From NCBI GenBank assembly GCA_033816765.1, contig CM066287.1, positions 7,564,001-7,628,000 on the forward strand: 64,000 nucleotides of DNA. Direction: 5' to 3'. The position numbers and the translations under genes were made by a program. Below the pieces are notes generated by a model that did no database searches, was not told the DNA's origin, and worked only from the letters and a program-made list of their open reading frames with translations. This document shows positions 8,949 through 20,569 of the stretch, one piece after another. Numbering within the stretch: the stretch's first letter is position 1; every line of letters begins with the position of its first letter. The DNA is from Nothopassalora personata. Taxonomy: Eukaryota > Ascomycota > Dothideomycetes > Mycosphaerellales > Mycosphaerellaceae.

Positions 8949-11194
8949 CACATCGACTCACCTCATACAAATCCGACATCGGCAAGCCCGTCGACGTAGT
9001 ATTGATCCAGTGCGCCATAGCATTAACAAACATTCCTCTAGTCTCCGCATCACAGGTAGCAGCCGTCCACATTTCCCAGTCACTCTTCGTGTACCCATGC
9101 CGATTGTCGAGCGGCACGCCGAACTCCTGGGACACTTCACGGTACCACTCGCACTGCATCGTCGAGAGATTCTCCGGCACGATGTCGAGGCCCAGGAGCA
9201 AGTCTGGGAACGTGTTGTACAGCAGACCCCATGATGAGCGCAGTTGGTACGTGAGAGATGCATGCTCGGTGCCAGGTGCGATCGCGAGCTTCTCCCACTG
9301 TTTGACGTACTGGCTTGGAGTGGAGTTGTGAGCGTGTAGCCATTCGGTTTTGTTCAGCGCTTTGCTGATGACGTTCATGGCCTCCAGCGCGATGATTCCT
9401 TTGATGGCGAGGTTGGTCTGGTTGTGCAGCGTGCCGGCGAAATCGTCGGTGCTCAGTTGACTCTCCGGGATCAGGGTGTGCGGAACAAGATATTCAGCCC
9501 ACTGCTTCCAAATGTCGTAGAGATACAGGCCATGAATTACCGCCTGTTGTTGATCGGTGAATTGAGCATACGCCAGGGACATGAGCAACATGTTTGCTGA
9601 CTCTTCGACTGGCATGGGCTCGTCGTCGCCAGCTACGTGACCGGTAGCATTGGGGAAGTGGGCGCCGATGTCGTGAACACTCCAGTCGTTCGGGTATAGA
9701 CCGCTGTACTGAAAGGCGTATATTGGTGTCAGGAGGGAGCTTAAAAGCTCGGGGTTGGCGTACAGGAAGAATGGCATCGCTGGGTAGAGCACATCCTGTC
9801 AATACGCCGATTAGAACTCCTCTCTCGGTCCCAAAATGTCCCAAGGGAACGGGTCTCTTCTCGAGGCAACTTACCACGGTGTTCATGTTGCCGTTGGAAG
9901 ATATCTCTTTCTGCCACATCCATGGCTTTGACGTATCAATTGCAAACGTCCCGGCTGAGGCAGGAGGCTCCGTCAGGACGTATGCGCCCATCACTTGTCG
10001 AGCTGATAGAGCGACAATTGCGTAGTAGTTTTGTGCTTCGGTCGCAAGCTCGGCAGGACTCACTGCGGATGATTGCGCTGTGTCACACATCGCACTGGCA
10101 TCACCATAGTACTCCTGGATGTCGTCCCGGAGCTGTGCTTCGAACGCTGCGCTCATCGCTGACAATTTCGAAAAGTCGCGATAGTGGTCTTCAACAAGGC
10201 GATATTGATCATTATGACATCTCGTCCACCATGGGTTCAGATGAACAAGTCCATCCGCGGTCAAATACTGGACTGCTGGCTGCTGTTCAAGACCAATAGT
10301 GTAGAGAGCATGGCCACTTGTGACATTGGCGAAGGTATGGACGAACGCATATGCGGGATCTGAGTTTACCCTTGCAGTCGCCTTCTGACCCTGCGCTCGA
10401 AGGTTGAGGAAGCGTGCTCTGAGATCGGTGCTTCTGCCGCTGGTGGCCAAGAAGGTCGAAGCACTACCGTTTGAACTGGCGTAGGTGAGATTACCCCATA
10501 CCGCGCGATCCTCGATCTCTGCAAATGTGCTCTCCTTCTCAAGCCGGACATTCCAGATAGAGACTGGGCTCTCAGTCGCGCTGCACCCAGAGCATGCATT
10601 GTAGTGTACGTCTTTCAGCGGCGCTTGTCCGGCGGAATCGAGCCATGACGCGCCTTGGATATCTGAGTAGAGCTTCACATCGTGCTTGTTGCCGTCACGA
10701 GCATGAAAGCTCGTCAGCATGTAGCTCAGAGGAGCGCTTGTACGACACGTATCCTGGGGTAGCACCGGCGAGAAGAAGCTTGCAGTGACGTCTAGAGGCC
10801 CTGCAGTGAAGGTAAAGTTACTCCAAGAGCTGTCGTATTGCATATGAGTTTGGACTGCTGCGGTAGTATGTCCTTGCTCCGGTAGCTCTTGTGCTCCAGT
10901 GCCCAGGTATTCGTAGGCTGTGCCATCAACGATGAGAAGGCCTTCCCAACCAAGTTCAGATCCATCGTGTAAAATTGGATTCTTGCTGTTCAAGGTTGCA
11001 CCTTCTGCGGTCGTTGACCAGGCACTGAGATAAGGCGAACGGACTGCCAGGGGAATCGCTGGAGGCCGCGCTGGACGGTAAGTGGTGTTTGATTTTGGTG
11101 CAGCGGATGCCGGGGGAAGAATCGCTATAGTGGTAATGCACACAAGAAGCAGACATGTCTGCCATGGCTTCAATGAAGCAGTGGTACGTGCCAT
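8714..11194 (-). CDS. gtaA: secreted glutaminase A (GtaA family)
   Basis: Three exons: 11194-9875, 9795-8962 and 8890-8714, giving 776 residues. The N-terminus (MARTTASLKPW, then LLLVCITTIAILPP) is a signal peptide. Conserved family blocks follow: AIPLAVRSPYLSAW near the mature start, the large N-terminal DUF5127-type region, KPWMWQKEISSNGNMNTV at the exon 1/2 junction, DVLYPAMPFFLYANPELL, QLRSSWGLLYNTFPDLLLG and the C-terminal GGYPESPASIRFKARPVVGG. Fungal GtaA enzymes hydrolyse extracellular glutamine to glutamate and ammonia. Several N-x-S/T sites fit secretion. Intron 2 contains a long CT run. The ATG at 11194 is chosen because it directly precedes the signal peptide; the frame stays open upstream to a near-cognate codon. 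The family is recognised with confidence; substrate is inferred. Confidence 0.9.
8920..8949 (+). repeat. (CT)n microsatellite inside gtaA intron 2
   Basis: About 14 CT units lie within the 71-base intron 8891-8961. On the transcribed strand this is a GA run between the donor and acceptor, so length changes would alter intron size. Confidence 0.85.
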
Positions 11195-12126
11195 TTCCGT
11201 CAACATCAGAAGAGCCTCTCGTCGAAGTATATCCTTTGCCAGATCGTGGCAGATCGAAGAACTTCCACCTACCTGGAGGCCGCAGCTGGAAGATAGCACA
11301 CCTGCAGTTGGAGACTGTCACGCTCACGACATGAGACTGAAAGAAGTAACATACAGCGAATCGTTCTTGTTACTCCAGTTGCACTCGATTCGTCCTCGAG
11401 GGCAGGTACGAAATGGGAACCAGCATCTGCGTGCAGGTGTGATCTAATATATATATATATAGTATTACTGATGATACTCCTTGATTATAGGGGACCATTT
11501 TGGAGACTTTTTCTCCTGCAATGCTTCGTATGTTCATCATGTTGCTCGTAATATGTCGTGTGCCATGCCTGTCCTGTGGGTGAGGTAAGCGGGAACTAGA
11601 TATTGCGACTTAGATTGTACCTGACACCACAGAGCCATTCGAGGCTTGCATCGACGCAATGTCACTGAGGTCGAGACTGCGCACAGCTGCTTTCCAACGT
11701 CTCCGTCGTTGGGCCGAGAATTTCCTGTTTCTGCACTTGTGCTACCATCTTCGCTTCCTAACAGCGATGATGACCGCGAAGTCGGCTCGATACATGCTGT
11801 CGCTCACTGATGATCGTACACCTCTTCCAGTCTCATGAGACAGATGCAGTGAGAGAGGCAGCATGATGGTGAAGTGGCTGGCAAACATCGTCATCGTCTC
11901 TCCGTTGTTCACATGCCGACAACACCTCGGTTGACAACGCCGTCTTCCCGGCACAACCTTGAAGCATCAATGTCACATGCGCCAAAGTACACACTCCTTT
12001 CATGTGATTGATCACCTAGGAACAACAGTCCAGTATACCGCTTTTTATCTATCCTAATGATAGTATAGCAACGGCCTTACGAACGAAGATCACAGAACGT
12101 CGCCAGTCGACTGCCCGCTGCCCACC
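11195..12126. other. divergent promoter region, gtaA / PMP24
   Basis: About 930 bases between two start codons. It contains a short TA run at 11445-11461 and no recognisable gene. Confidence 0.6.
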
Positions 12127-12982
12127 ATGGCCGACTCGTACAAGCAACTACAGGTGAGACGTCATGGCATGACATGCTGGAGACAATGAAGCTTACCAGA
12201 TCGTTACAGGCCACCTTCGAACGCATCATCCTCGACCCAAAGTACAAACAGCCTCTCGTCCTCCTCAAAGCCATCCGCAACGGCGCAGTCTACGGCGCCA
12301 AAGTCCGCTTCCCCCATGCGCTGGTCATGATCTTCCTCTTCCGATCCGGCACAGTGCAAGAGAAAATTAAGTTGATCTACAAGGCAACAAGACAACACGC
12401 AAGGAACCTGGCACTATTCGCCTTCCTATACAAGAGCTCGATGCTTATGCTGCGGAAAGCATCTGGCGACAAGCAACATCACTCGCACACATTCCTAGCA
12501 GGACTGTTTGGCGGATACTGGGTGTTTGGGCACGGGAAGGGCGCAAGAAGCAGCGTGAACCAGCAGATCGTCATCTATGTCTTTGCGCGTGTGGTGCTGG
12601 CACTCGCGAAGCTCGCCGTACAACCACCTGGTGACAATGCGTTGGTGGGATCGCATTACGGTGGACATGGCGGCGCTGGTTTCCTTGGCCTGAACGCGGA
12701 GCAAACGAAAGCGGTACAACGCTACGCCTGGCCAGTCTTCGCCAGCGTCAGTTGGGCGAGTGTGATGTGGCTCTTTGAGGGATACCCGGACACGCTGCAG
12801 CCCAGTCTGCGCAGCAGCATGACATACATGTACGTTGACGTTTCCTTTCTCTGGCTTTTGCAGAAAGAAGAGGACTCCCCATACGCTACTGACACAGGGC
12901 TGACGAGAACTTGCCCCATTGCAGATATGCCAATGCAGAAAAATGGGACTCGTCGAGGAACTTCCTCTGGCACAACAAATGA
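12127..12982 (+). CDS. peroxisomal membrane protein 4 (PMP24/PXMP4 family)
   Basis: Exons 12127-12153, 12210-12829 and 12925-12982 give 234 residues. It belongs to the Tim17/22/23-like PMP24 family. Visible are the N-terminal KQPLVLLKAIRNGAVYGAKVRFPHALVM block, the family-type KIKLIYKATRQHARNLALFAF, glycine-rich helices LAGLFGGYWVFG and the C-terminal WDSSRNFLWHNK, which ends the protein exactly as in homologues. Both introns are needed: the first exon codes only nine residues and the last restores the conserved tail. The first intron ends TTACAG, the second TTGCAG. Location in the peroxisomal membrane is known for the family; the transported substrate is not. Confidence 0.92.
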
Positions 12983-15900
12983 TCGCTTCTTCATCTTGCC
13001 TTTGCGATATTGTATTATCCTGCATAGCGTCTGGCGTTACTTTCGAGAAGATCTTGGTTATGAGATGTACAAGAGGTGTACATATGACGGGCGGTCACAC
13101 AGCACAGATCGCAATAAATGCATATTTACGACGTGGAACCACCACTGATCCACATTTCTTAGCTTCGCCAATTCCGAGTACTGGTCCAGCCTTGATACGT
13201 TCTTCTGGCAGTACTCGCAGCCAGCTCTGCCGAACATGCCTGGACAGCCATAATCAAGCGCGATATGTTCAGGTGGTAGAACGATAGACAAGATGGCGTT
13301 TGCACGGTAGAGGATGTTTGAGCCGACACAGCTCCCATAGATGGGCGATGACGGACTATACCATCGTCAAGGAACTAGGAAAGAGGGCATCGTTGGAGTT
13401 TCATATATTGCAATATCGTCGTGCACGCAAGCCCTTGTGCTGATAGTAAGCATGTAACGCATTTATAGACCAGACCATCTTTGCTTTGACTCCCATGTCT
13501 CAATGCGCAATAGGCCGTGGAAGTAAGTGCGCAGCTATTGACGGCGCACGTAAAGCGGACATCTGCTCAGTCTTGTCGTCGCAATGTGTGGAGCCTGCAG
13601 TGAAGCTGCCAGAGGAACAGGTCACAAAGCTTCGTCGTCAGTCGACACACTCTCTACATACAAGTGCGCAAGCTCCTGTACGCATATCATATCCCGCAGT
13701 GGAAATTACCAATGTGCTGCCTGCAAAGTGCCTTCTCAAAGACACAAGTCCAGATGATGCCGTCGCATGTGAAAACTGCGCTAACGGCTAGTCCCGGCGC
13801 TAGCACGCAGCATTTTCAAAGGGAGATAGTGGAATTTAAGACCGCACCCCTCACTAAAGAAGTAATAGATTCGATTCTGTGGCGTAAGCTGTTACAACCT
13901 ATACTTGCGGGTGGCTTCAAGTGGAATCCCTGAGGGGAGTCTTAAGTTGTCCGTTAATGTCTCTCTCCGAGATCGACTTGTGGTGTAATTGATAATCTTT
14001 CTTCTCCCACTTCATGGTGGTATTCTTTTTGGCACGTGGAAGGTTCGGGGTTCGAGTCTTGGGGAGGTTGGTTTGGTGGTAGGATTGATGGGGGGACCCC
14101 TTTTTGCCGGCTGCGCGAGGCACCGCGACAGCCACTCTGGTCTGATCTTCTTCTTTTGCCACGAGGATGGTGTGTTGTGTCGAGTGCGCTTGTTAATGTT
14201 TCATTTGATACACGCACCTGCCCACATGAGTCTCAGCAGTACTGATGTTCGCCGTGGCACAAGGAGCGCACATCGAACTTTTGCGCTTGGACAGAGTCGG
14301 AATCCATCCGTCCGATTTACACCCTTTTCGCTCCTGTAGATTGACGACCACAGCATGACCGAATATCGCGACGAGGGTGCCGCGCAGTCGTCAGGCATCG
14401 CCTGGGTACCTACGCAGCAGCGGGTTCGAAACTCCAAAGTCAAGCCAAGCCTAGGCGTCAAGGACGCGCACCCTCAGGCACAACGACAAGAACATGCTGT
14501 TGTGGTGTCGACGCATACGAAACGTGTAGCCATTGTTGGCACTGCACCGGTTCGCGCCGCAAAGATCTTATAACACCGGACGTACAGCCAGTCGTGTGCT
14601 GCATGCGACCGCACAAGACACAACGATCGTTCGATGAATGCTCGATGTTCCAGCACAACAGATGCCTGCCTCGAATTGAGGCTTTTGTAGAGAACGCGGT
14701 GTGCCCTCTACCACACCATTTCATGAAGAAACTCGAGTTTGCCGAGGGCACAAACGCTGGCCGATCCGGCAGGTAAACGGCCTCTTCGCAGGGCAGACCT
14801 CGTGCAGAATGGCCTTCGCTGGTCGATGAGAATCCCTCGATGTTATCGTGTCGAAATGTTGTATTCGGGCCAACAATAACGCCGGGCGATCCCATAACGC
14901 AATTGTGTCGAGCCATACACGCTGATAGCCCCTGGAGCATTCGATCGTGAAGCTTTATGGCAGTGTAACAGACAGCGATAACAGCCACTTACGATGGCAA
15001 ATTCGTGAGGACTGCCGCTGTAGCTTGCTATTGTCTACACTCATGAGGCTGAGGAACAAGTGCAGCATCGCGCCATCGTCTGCGAGAGTACGGGATCGCG
15101 GTGGACAAGACCGCAGTCCCCATCATCCAACCTGGTGTAAGAGGCGAAAAAGCAGTACAATCATCCTCGATCGAACGGCAGAAGGCCTGGTCCCCGCGCA
15201 GAGCCAGCCTTCAGCTCCAGACGCGGTAAGATCAGACACTGTACGTTCATTAGTCCTCTTCGAGGTCCTTTACAACTGCGCCATCTCATCGAGGATGAAC
15301 CTTGGAGTGCCAGCATGTGATAAACGTGTAGCACCTAGCCTATTGTAACACAGAACAACAGCGTGACTGGCGACCGACTCATGAAGTAGCAGGCAGCGTG
15401 AAGCATCATAATGGACGTAGATTCTGCTTCACACACGACTACTCTGCATTGAAGGGTGCAGTAGCTACGTTCGTGGTCACAGCCTTCAGCCATATGTTCG
15501 ATGATCTCCAGCTACTTGGGAGCTTGATCTGCTCGACCCCATGTGCGTGCTGATGCCGTTCGATACATGAGAGTCATCATTTTGCTTGATGGAAAACAAG
15601 ATCTCCTTGGGCATATCGAGGTTTCTGAAACACATAATGTATGGAGAGAACATGTCTGTTTTGTCTCGACAGACTTTCGTGATCTATCCGTCCTTGAGTT
15701 CTCGATCCTCGCATTCGGCTTCTATGCGTGTTGCTTCCAATGCAGCAGAAGAATGCTCTGCTGCTACTGCCAAGGAGTAGGCCGTCACTGCTCGAGCATC
15801 GACTGCTTTGCGATTCTCCTGCGCTCTTCGTACTTGATGAGGGCGAGTCCAGATCTCAATATGCTGCGGTGTGCTACTCCAGCCTTCAAATGGCTCCCCG

Positions 15901-16141
15901 TTCCCACTCTCATCCTCTGTGCTTTCTGAGCCTTCACGACAATGCACCCCTCTTGTCCACGCCTTTCAAGCGAAGCTTGTAGCTCACTCCGGATACGCTA
16001 GTGTGACAAGGCGATTGTCTAGGCAGGAGAGCACGCATGTTGCGGCACTATCCATACAATCTCGACGCGGCATGCCCGTCGTTCTCTTGCGACAAAACCT
16101 CCTTGTAGTATCCTTGCTCTGACCATTTCTCCCATAGCTCT
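12983..16141. other. 3.2 kb gene-poor stretch
   Basis: Contains a tRNA-like pol III promoter pair at 13981-14105. The other open frames (for example on the minus strand at 14458-14988 and 15684-15947) begin at near-cognate codons, overlap others and match no family I know. Confidence 0.5.
13981..14105 (+). other. tRNA-like unit: box A, box B and T5 terminator (possible SINE head or tRNA relic)
   Basis: tggtgtaattga (13981-13992) resembles a tRNA box A and ggttcgagtct (14049-14059) a box B. The T arm tcggg-ttcgagt-cttgg pairs fully, with wobble. A run of five T follows at 14101-14105, a pol III stop signal. No pairing acceptor stem is found, so it is not an intact tRNA. It could be a decayed intron-containing tRNA or the head of a tRNA-derived SINE. 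Confidence 0.35.
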
Positions 16142-16417
16142 TCACAATCCCGCCCTGATATCCTTCGCCCGCTTCTCGACATAAAAGCCGGGATCTGGCC
16201 TCCTGAGTTCCTTCAATTCATCCTTGGTCAAAGCTTGATCCACCTCCTGTACATCCACCAATTCCTTCACTGCAAAGATCTGACCGGCGACTGATGGTGA
16301 TACTGGGTGGTAGACTGTGTTGAGACGCTTCTTCAGGCCGAGTGCTTCGAGGACGCCCCATGTCTTCCGTGGCAGGCCAATGGCGGATCTGAGAAGCGTG
16401 ATGCGGAAGTAGGCCAT
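16142..16417 (-). CDS. mrpl33: mitochondrial large-subunit ribosomal protein uL30m (Mrpl33)
   Basis: Single exon, 91 residues. MAYFRITLLRSAIGLPRKTWGVLEALGLKKRLNTVYH is the uL30 signature, followed by GQIFAVKELVDVQEV, which completes the short fold. Length matches yeast Mrpl33 (about 86 residues). It acts in the mitochondrial 54S subunit. The start is the only ATG before the conserved FRITLLRS. It is divergent from sec6, with 256 bases between starts. Confidence 0.93.
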   Translation of the reverse strand: MAYFRITLLRSAIGLPRKTWGVLEALGLKKRLNTVYHPVSPSVAGQIFAVKELVDVQEVDQALTKDELKELRRPDPGFYVEKRAKDIRAGL

Positions 16418-16673
16418 TGTGTGTGGATGGTGAAGATTTTGCCGTGTCGCGTTGGTCGGTGATGAGTGCGCGATTTCTAGTCTGTCCTGAGGTGTGAGCT
16501 GGCAATGAACTATGGAATGTGCAGGTGGTCGTTGATGTCAAGTGAACGTCCAGATGAAGTGCGAATCCTCCCCTCCACCTCCGCCGGCTCGGCGCCAGCA
16601 CCACCAAGCTCGATGCGACAACACGTCTTGGACCACAGCACAACCTCTAAAGTGCCCTGCTGTCGCATCCACA

Positions 16674-18974
16674 ATGAACGATGGGACACTGGAAGACACG
16701 ACGTCGAAGCTCGCCGAGTTGCTCAAAAACCCAGACGACCTCGACAAGCTGCCGTCTCTCCGCAGCGAGTTCACGCGCAAGAAGGCAGCCATTGACGGCC
16801 AGCTCAAGCATGGCCTCAAGGAACAGCTCGAGATCACCCAGAATGGCATGACCAGCATCAGCGAGGGCCAAAAGATCGTGGGCCTGATCAAGGAAGAGAT
16901 GATGAAGATTGACAAGCTATGCGCTGAAGCTCAGGGCATGATCGAGGACTTCCCCGAGATCAACAAGATGAGCGTCATGCAGAGAAACTTTGCGGCGGTG
17001 GAGAGCGTCAAAGCGAGCATAGACACGTTTGGCCAGCAGTTGACTGACCTGGAGGCCTTGCTGAAGGAGGATGAGGAGGACATGGACAACCAACCGAATC
17101 TGTTGGCGGTGCATGCTGGTTTGACTGGACTCCGAGATGTGCGAGATCAGGCGATGGATCAGGTCAAAGGGAGTGCCGATGGCGAGAGTGGTCTGGAGCT
17201 CATCGAAAATCTGCCTCTCGAGGGAGGTGTCACACTACGAGATCATTTCACGAGGCTGGACGACGTGGTAGACTGGTTCGATGAGCATGTGGGCGCGGCG
17301 TGTATCAACATCATATCCATTGTGCAGGCAGGAAATAATGGCTTGGTGGTACGACTAGCGTTGGTCATAGAAGAGGAAGAAAAGAAAGATCGCCAAACAA
17401 AAGCATTACAAGACGCACAACGAGAGTTTCAAGATGTTGCATCCCGCTTCAAGAGCATAAACGTTGGCCAAAGAGAGCTTCGCGGCTATAAGAAGAAGTT
17501 TTTGCAGGCGATCGAGGCCAGCGCCACCGCGCAATTCGACCAAGTCAAGCAGGCCTTCGACGAGGATCCCGAGAAGCTGGAGAAGGCCGTGAAGTGGTAC
17601 TTCAACGATCTCAACACTGTCAAGCTTGGACTGCAGGATCTAATGCCGAAGAAATGGAAAATCTTCCAAACGTTCACGAACATCTACCACAAGCTGATGC
17701 ATGACTTCCTCATACAAAAGCTGGACGACAAAGACATCACGCCGGTGCACATGCTCGCGATCCTCAACTGGGTCGAGAAGTACTACAGCAAGATGTCGCG
17801 ACTTGGCTTGAAGGCCGAGGATCTCCTACCTCATCTCATCGACGAGCGCGAGACCGAGCTTGTACGAGAGTACCGCAGTCTCATCACCCGTGCAGTGGAA
17901 GAGTGGATGGATCGTATGGCAGCTTCAGATCGCAATACATTCCTCTCACGCGCAGAAGGAAGTTTGGACCAGGATGCCAACGACCAACTACATACGAAGA
18001 GTCTGAGCGACATGTGGACTATGCTTAGAGAGCAGCTCGCAGTCGCACAGTCTTCAGGTCGACCTGACGTGGTTGAGGGTGTGGTCGATGCCATGATCCG
18101 CGCGCTCAAAGGTCGACAAAAGATGTGGGAACGACTAGTCGACGACGAGTACCGCAAGATCGAAACGGCGCAAGACACATCCGCTTTGGAAGGAGTCGGC
18201 ACATTGCAAGAATGGCTCGTTGCCATCGCCAACGATCAAATCACTAACATTGATGACGACCCAGAGCACAACGCCATGTCTTTCTTGACCCGCTTCAAGG
18301 CCGACTTCGAGCCACTAGTAACGCCGTCGTACGCGATCACATCGAGCACCGAGATTGAACAGCTCACAAATGGCTACGTCGACCTTGCAACACATTGCAT
18401 GTCCCTCTTCGCCGCGATAATCTTCGCAACAGACATCAAGCCAGTGCTCAGCGACTTCTTCACACAGTCCTGGTACCAGAAGAAGACAATGGCATCCATC
18501 ACCACGACTTTCGAAGACTACCTCAAAGACTTCACTGACATCCTGCACCCATCATTACAAGACATCTTCATCGAAGAACTTGGCGACGCGTTACTTCAGC
18601 GCTACCTCGAATGTGTTAAGAACAAGGGCGTAAAGTTCCGCCGTCAAGATCCATTCACGGAGAAGATCAAGGACGATGTAGTCACCGTCTTCAACTTCTT
18701 CAGCCAACACGGCGCAGCGTTCGATCTGATCAAAGATAAATGGCGAGCAGTCAATGCGTTTGAGAACCTTTTGTCCGCGCCTAAAGGTCAAGGCGTAGTG
18801 GAAGCGTTTGAGAGGATGAAGACTTCGTACTGGGATGTACCGTTCGGATGGGTCGAAGCTGTTCTGAGATCGCGAGATGACTTCGACCGAGGCATGCTGA
18901 GCAGTATTAAGAGCACTGCGGCGAACATGAGTGTCGAAAGAGGACCTGAGACTGTTTTGGGTAAGGTGAAGTGA
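16674..18974 (+). CDS. sec6: exocyst complex subunit Sec6
   Basis: Single exon, 766 residues from the ATG at 16674; an upstream ATG at 16542 would add 44 Pro/Arg-rich residues and is judged 5' leader. Exocyst component that tethers secretory vesicles at the plasma membrane. The N-terminal third is coiled-coil (LAELLKNPDDLDKLPSLR, EEEEKKDRQTKALQDAQRE). The C-terminal Sec6 helical domain carries VKWYFNDLNTVKLGLQDLMP, HDFLIQKLDDKDITPVHMLA, ILNWVEKYYSKMSRLGL and the closing region AFERMKTSYWDVPFGWVEAV. Order, length and intact frame fit a functional Sec6. It shares a short bidirectional promoter with mrpl33. Confidence 0.95.
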   Translation: MNDGTLEDTTSKLAELLKNPDDLDKLPSLRSEFTRKKAAIDGQLKHGLKEQLEITQNGMTSISEGQKIVGLIKEEMMKIDKLCAEAQGMIEDFPEINKMSVMQRNFAAVESVKASIDTFGQQLTDLEALLKEDEEDMDNQPNLLAVHAGLTGLRDVRDQAMDQVKGSADGESGLELIENLPLEGGVTLRDHFTRLDDVVDWFDEHVGAACINIISIVQAGNNGLVVRLALVIEEEEKKDRQTKALQDAQREFQDVASRFKSINVGQRELRGYKKKFLQAIEASATAQFDQVKQAFDEDPEKLEKAVKWYFNDLNTVKLGLQDLMPKKWKIFQTFTNIYHKLMHDFLIQKLDDKDITPVHMLAILNWVEKYYSKMSRLGLKAEDLLPHLIDERETELVREYRSLITRAVEEWMDRMAASDRNTFLSRAEGSLDQDANDQLHTKSLSDMWTMLREQLAVAQSSGRPDVVEGVVDAMIRALKGRQKMWERLVDDEYRKIETAQDTSALEGVGTLQEWLVAIANDQITNIDDDPEHNAMSFLTRFKADFEPLVTPSYAITSSTEIEQLTNGYVDLATHCMSLFAAIIFATDIKPVLSDFFTQSWYQKKTMASITTTFEDYLKDFTDILHPSLQDIFIEELGDALLQRYLECVKNKGVKFRRQDPFTEKIKDDVVTVFNFFSQHGAAFDLIKDKWRAVNAFENLLSAPKGQGVVEAFERMKTSYWDVPFGWVEAVLRSRDDFDRGMLSSIKSTAANMSVERGPETVLGKVK

Positions 18975-19539
18975 TGATTGACTGTCATGGCACGAGCGAG
19001 GCGTTCCGGATGTCTGTGCTATAGATACCCATAGTGTACATCAGACCCTTTCAAGCTACTTCCAAAGCAGTACCGTACGGCCCTGGCAGTAACAGCTCTG
19101 CATTGCGCGTTCGGAAGACATTATGTGCTCCTGCTGCTTGCGACTAAAGGCACGGAGCTGACATTCTCCTTGGTAGTCTACCTGATCTGCGACACCGCTC
19201 GATCTTACATATATCGCTACTGATCAGTAATAGACACAAGAATACACGTATCAAGCCCGAGCGGCGCCACGGTCGCTGAACAGCATGGAACGAAAGCGTT
19301 GCAAGCCGAAGAAATCCAGTACAGCAACCTTCGACCTCACAGCCGAGCAAGGCATGACAACATACCTGCGCTCACACCTCTATCCAACATGCCATAAAGT
19401 ACAATGACTACCAGAAGTCTATGGCGGTTCCGTACATCGCGTCTGGCAAAAAGAAAGAAAACTCCGTGCCCTACAGTCACCGCCAAACACAGAGCCGGCT
19501 ACGCAGCGCGAACACCCCGATCGGAAATTGGATCAAAGC
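18975..19539. other. sec6 3' flank
   Basis: No recognisable gene. The 5' part of the kinase pseudogene may begin somewhere in its last 150 bases. Confidence 0.5.
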
Positions 19540-20472
19540 ACACTGGTATCGCCATATACAAACCTCACTACCCTACCTTACAATGTCGACTCACGATTCA
19601 TCAGGAATACGAAGCCCCTCGCCCTAACCCTCCTCACCCAACGCTAGTCCCACCGCCCAAAGTTCCGTGTCCCATCAATCTACAACTTCTCGAAAGACCA
19701 CGGGGCCCTCATCCTCGAAGATCTAGAGCCCGTTCCCACTCTCAAGGCATACATACCTTAACACCTAGAGTGTTTCCACTACTACCACCAGCTCGATCGG
19801 CCAGACTCGGGACTCTTATCTCGCCACCGTTCACAGCCGCACAGTAGGGCACGCCACCATTCTCTCCCAATTCACAGGCAACGAGACCGCAAAAATTCTC
19901 TCATCAACCCTCTACTTCTCTCTACTCTCCAACATCGCCGCCGCACAAGGCTACAGCGGCCCTCATATCAAGACCGCGGCAGACCAAGCAATCCACTACA
20001 TCAACCATGGCAACGAAGTCCTAAGGCTTGGAGACTTCTAGAAACTGTCAATGTCTCCATCAATCCTAACACCTTTGAGCTCTACGTGATCGATGTGGGA
20101 CTAGCAAAGCCCGGTACGGCAGATTCCGACATAGGACAGATGGCGGCCGAGATGTACTTCATTGCTGGGTTTCGGGATCATAAATTGGGGATGGCGGCGT
20201 TGAGGGCGTTCGTATGTGCTTATCGAGAGCGAAAAAAAGGGAAGGTAGATGCGACGAAAGTGGCGACCGGGATAGCCGCGCACATCTTTGTGATTGGGAC
20301 GAAGTACAGGCAGGGTAGGGTACTGCTGATACGGAATTTCAAGCACCAACTAAAGATCGCGGATGAGCTGTTGAGATTGGGAGTGGTGCGAGATGAGGCT
20401 GCATTGAGAGATATCCGTTGTTGGAGAACTGATCAGCCAGTCAGTAGTGGTGACGCGTCGCCACAACTATAG
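19540..20472 (+). pseudogene. decayed aminoglycoside-phosphotransferase-like kinase
   Basis: Pieces of one APH/choline-kinase-like protein lie in order but in different frames. TLPYNVDSRFIRNTKPLAL is near 19570. HGALILEDLEPVPTLKAYIP (19698-19758) is followed by TAA at 19759. SYLATVHSRTVGHATILSQF then IAAAQGYSGPHIKTAADQAI run to LRLGDF and a TAG at 20039, where homologues have GDFWPGN, so Trp became stop. The C-terminal part INPNTFELYVID then AKPGTADSDIGQMAAEMYF continues open to 20472; the usual DWE metal motif reads DVG. At least two stops and two frame changes make activity impossible. The family call rests on motif order; the original substrate is unknown. Confidence 0.75.
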
Positions 20473-20569
20473 CGCCAGCAAGACTGACCTGTCCATACTC
20501 ATCGTTGTGATGTCTCCTGCTCCAGCCGAGTCAGCCAAAGCCAGTTACATTTATGGCCTGTCGTGAGAC

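Noticed and set aside
14458..14988. 176-residue minus-strand frame
   Set aside because: Starts at GTG, overlaps other frames, no recognisable domain, and codon usage does not look coding.
15684..15947. 87-residue minus-strand frame with an Ala/Glu-rich helix
   Set aside because: Begins at GTG and has no upstream exon that I can justify; too weak to annotate.
16542..16673. 44-residue N-terminal extension of Sec6
   Set aside because: Proline/arginine-rich without similarity to the family; the ATG at 16674 fits the usual start.
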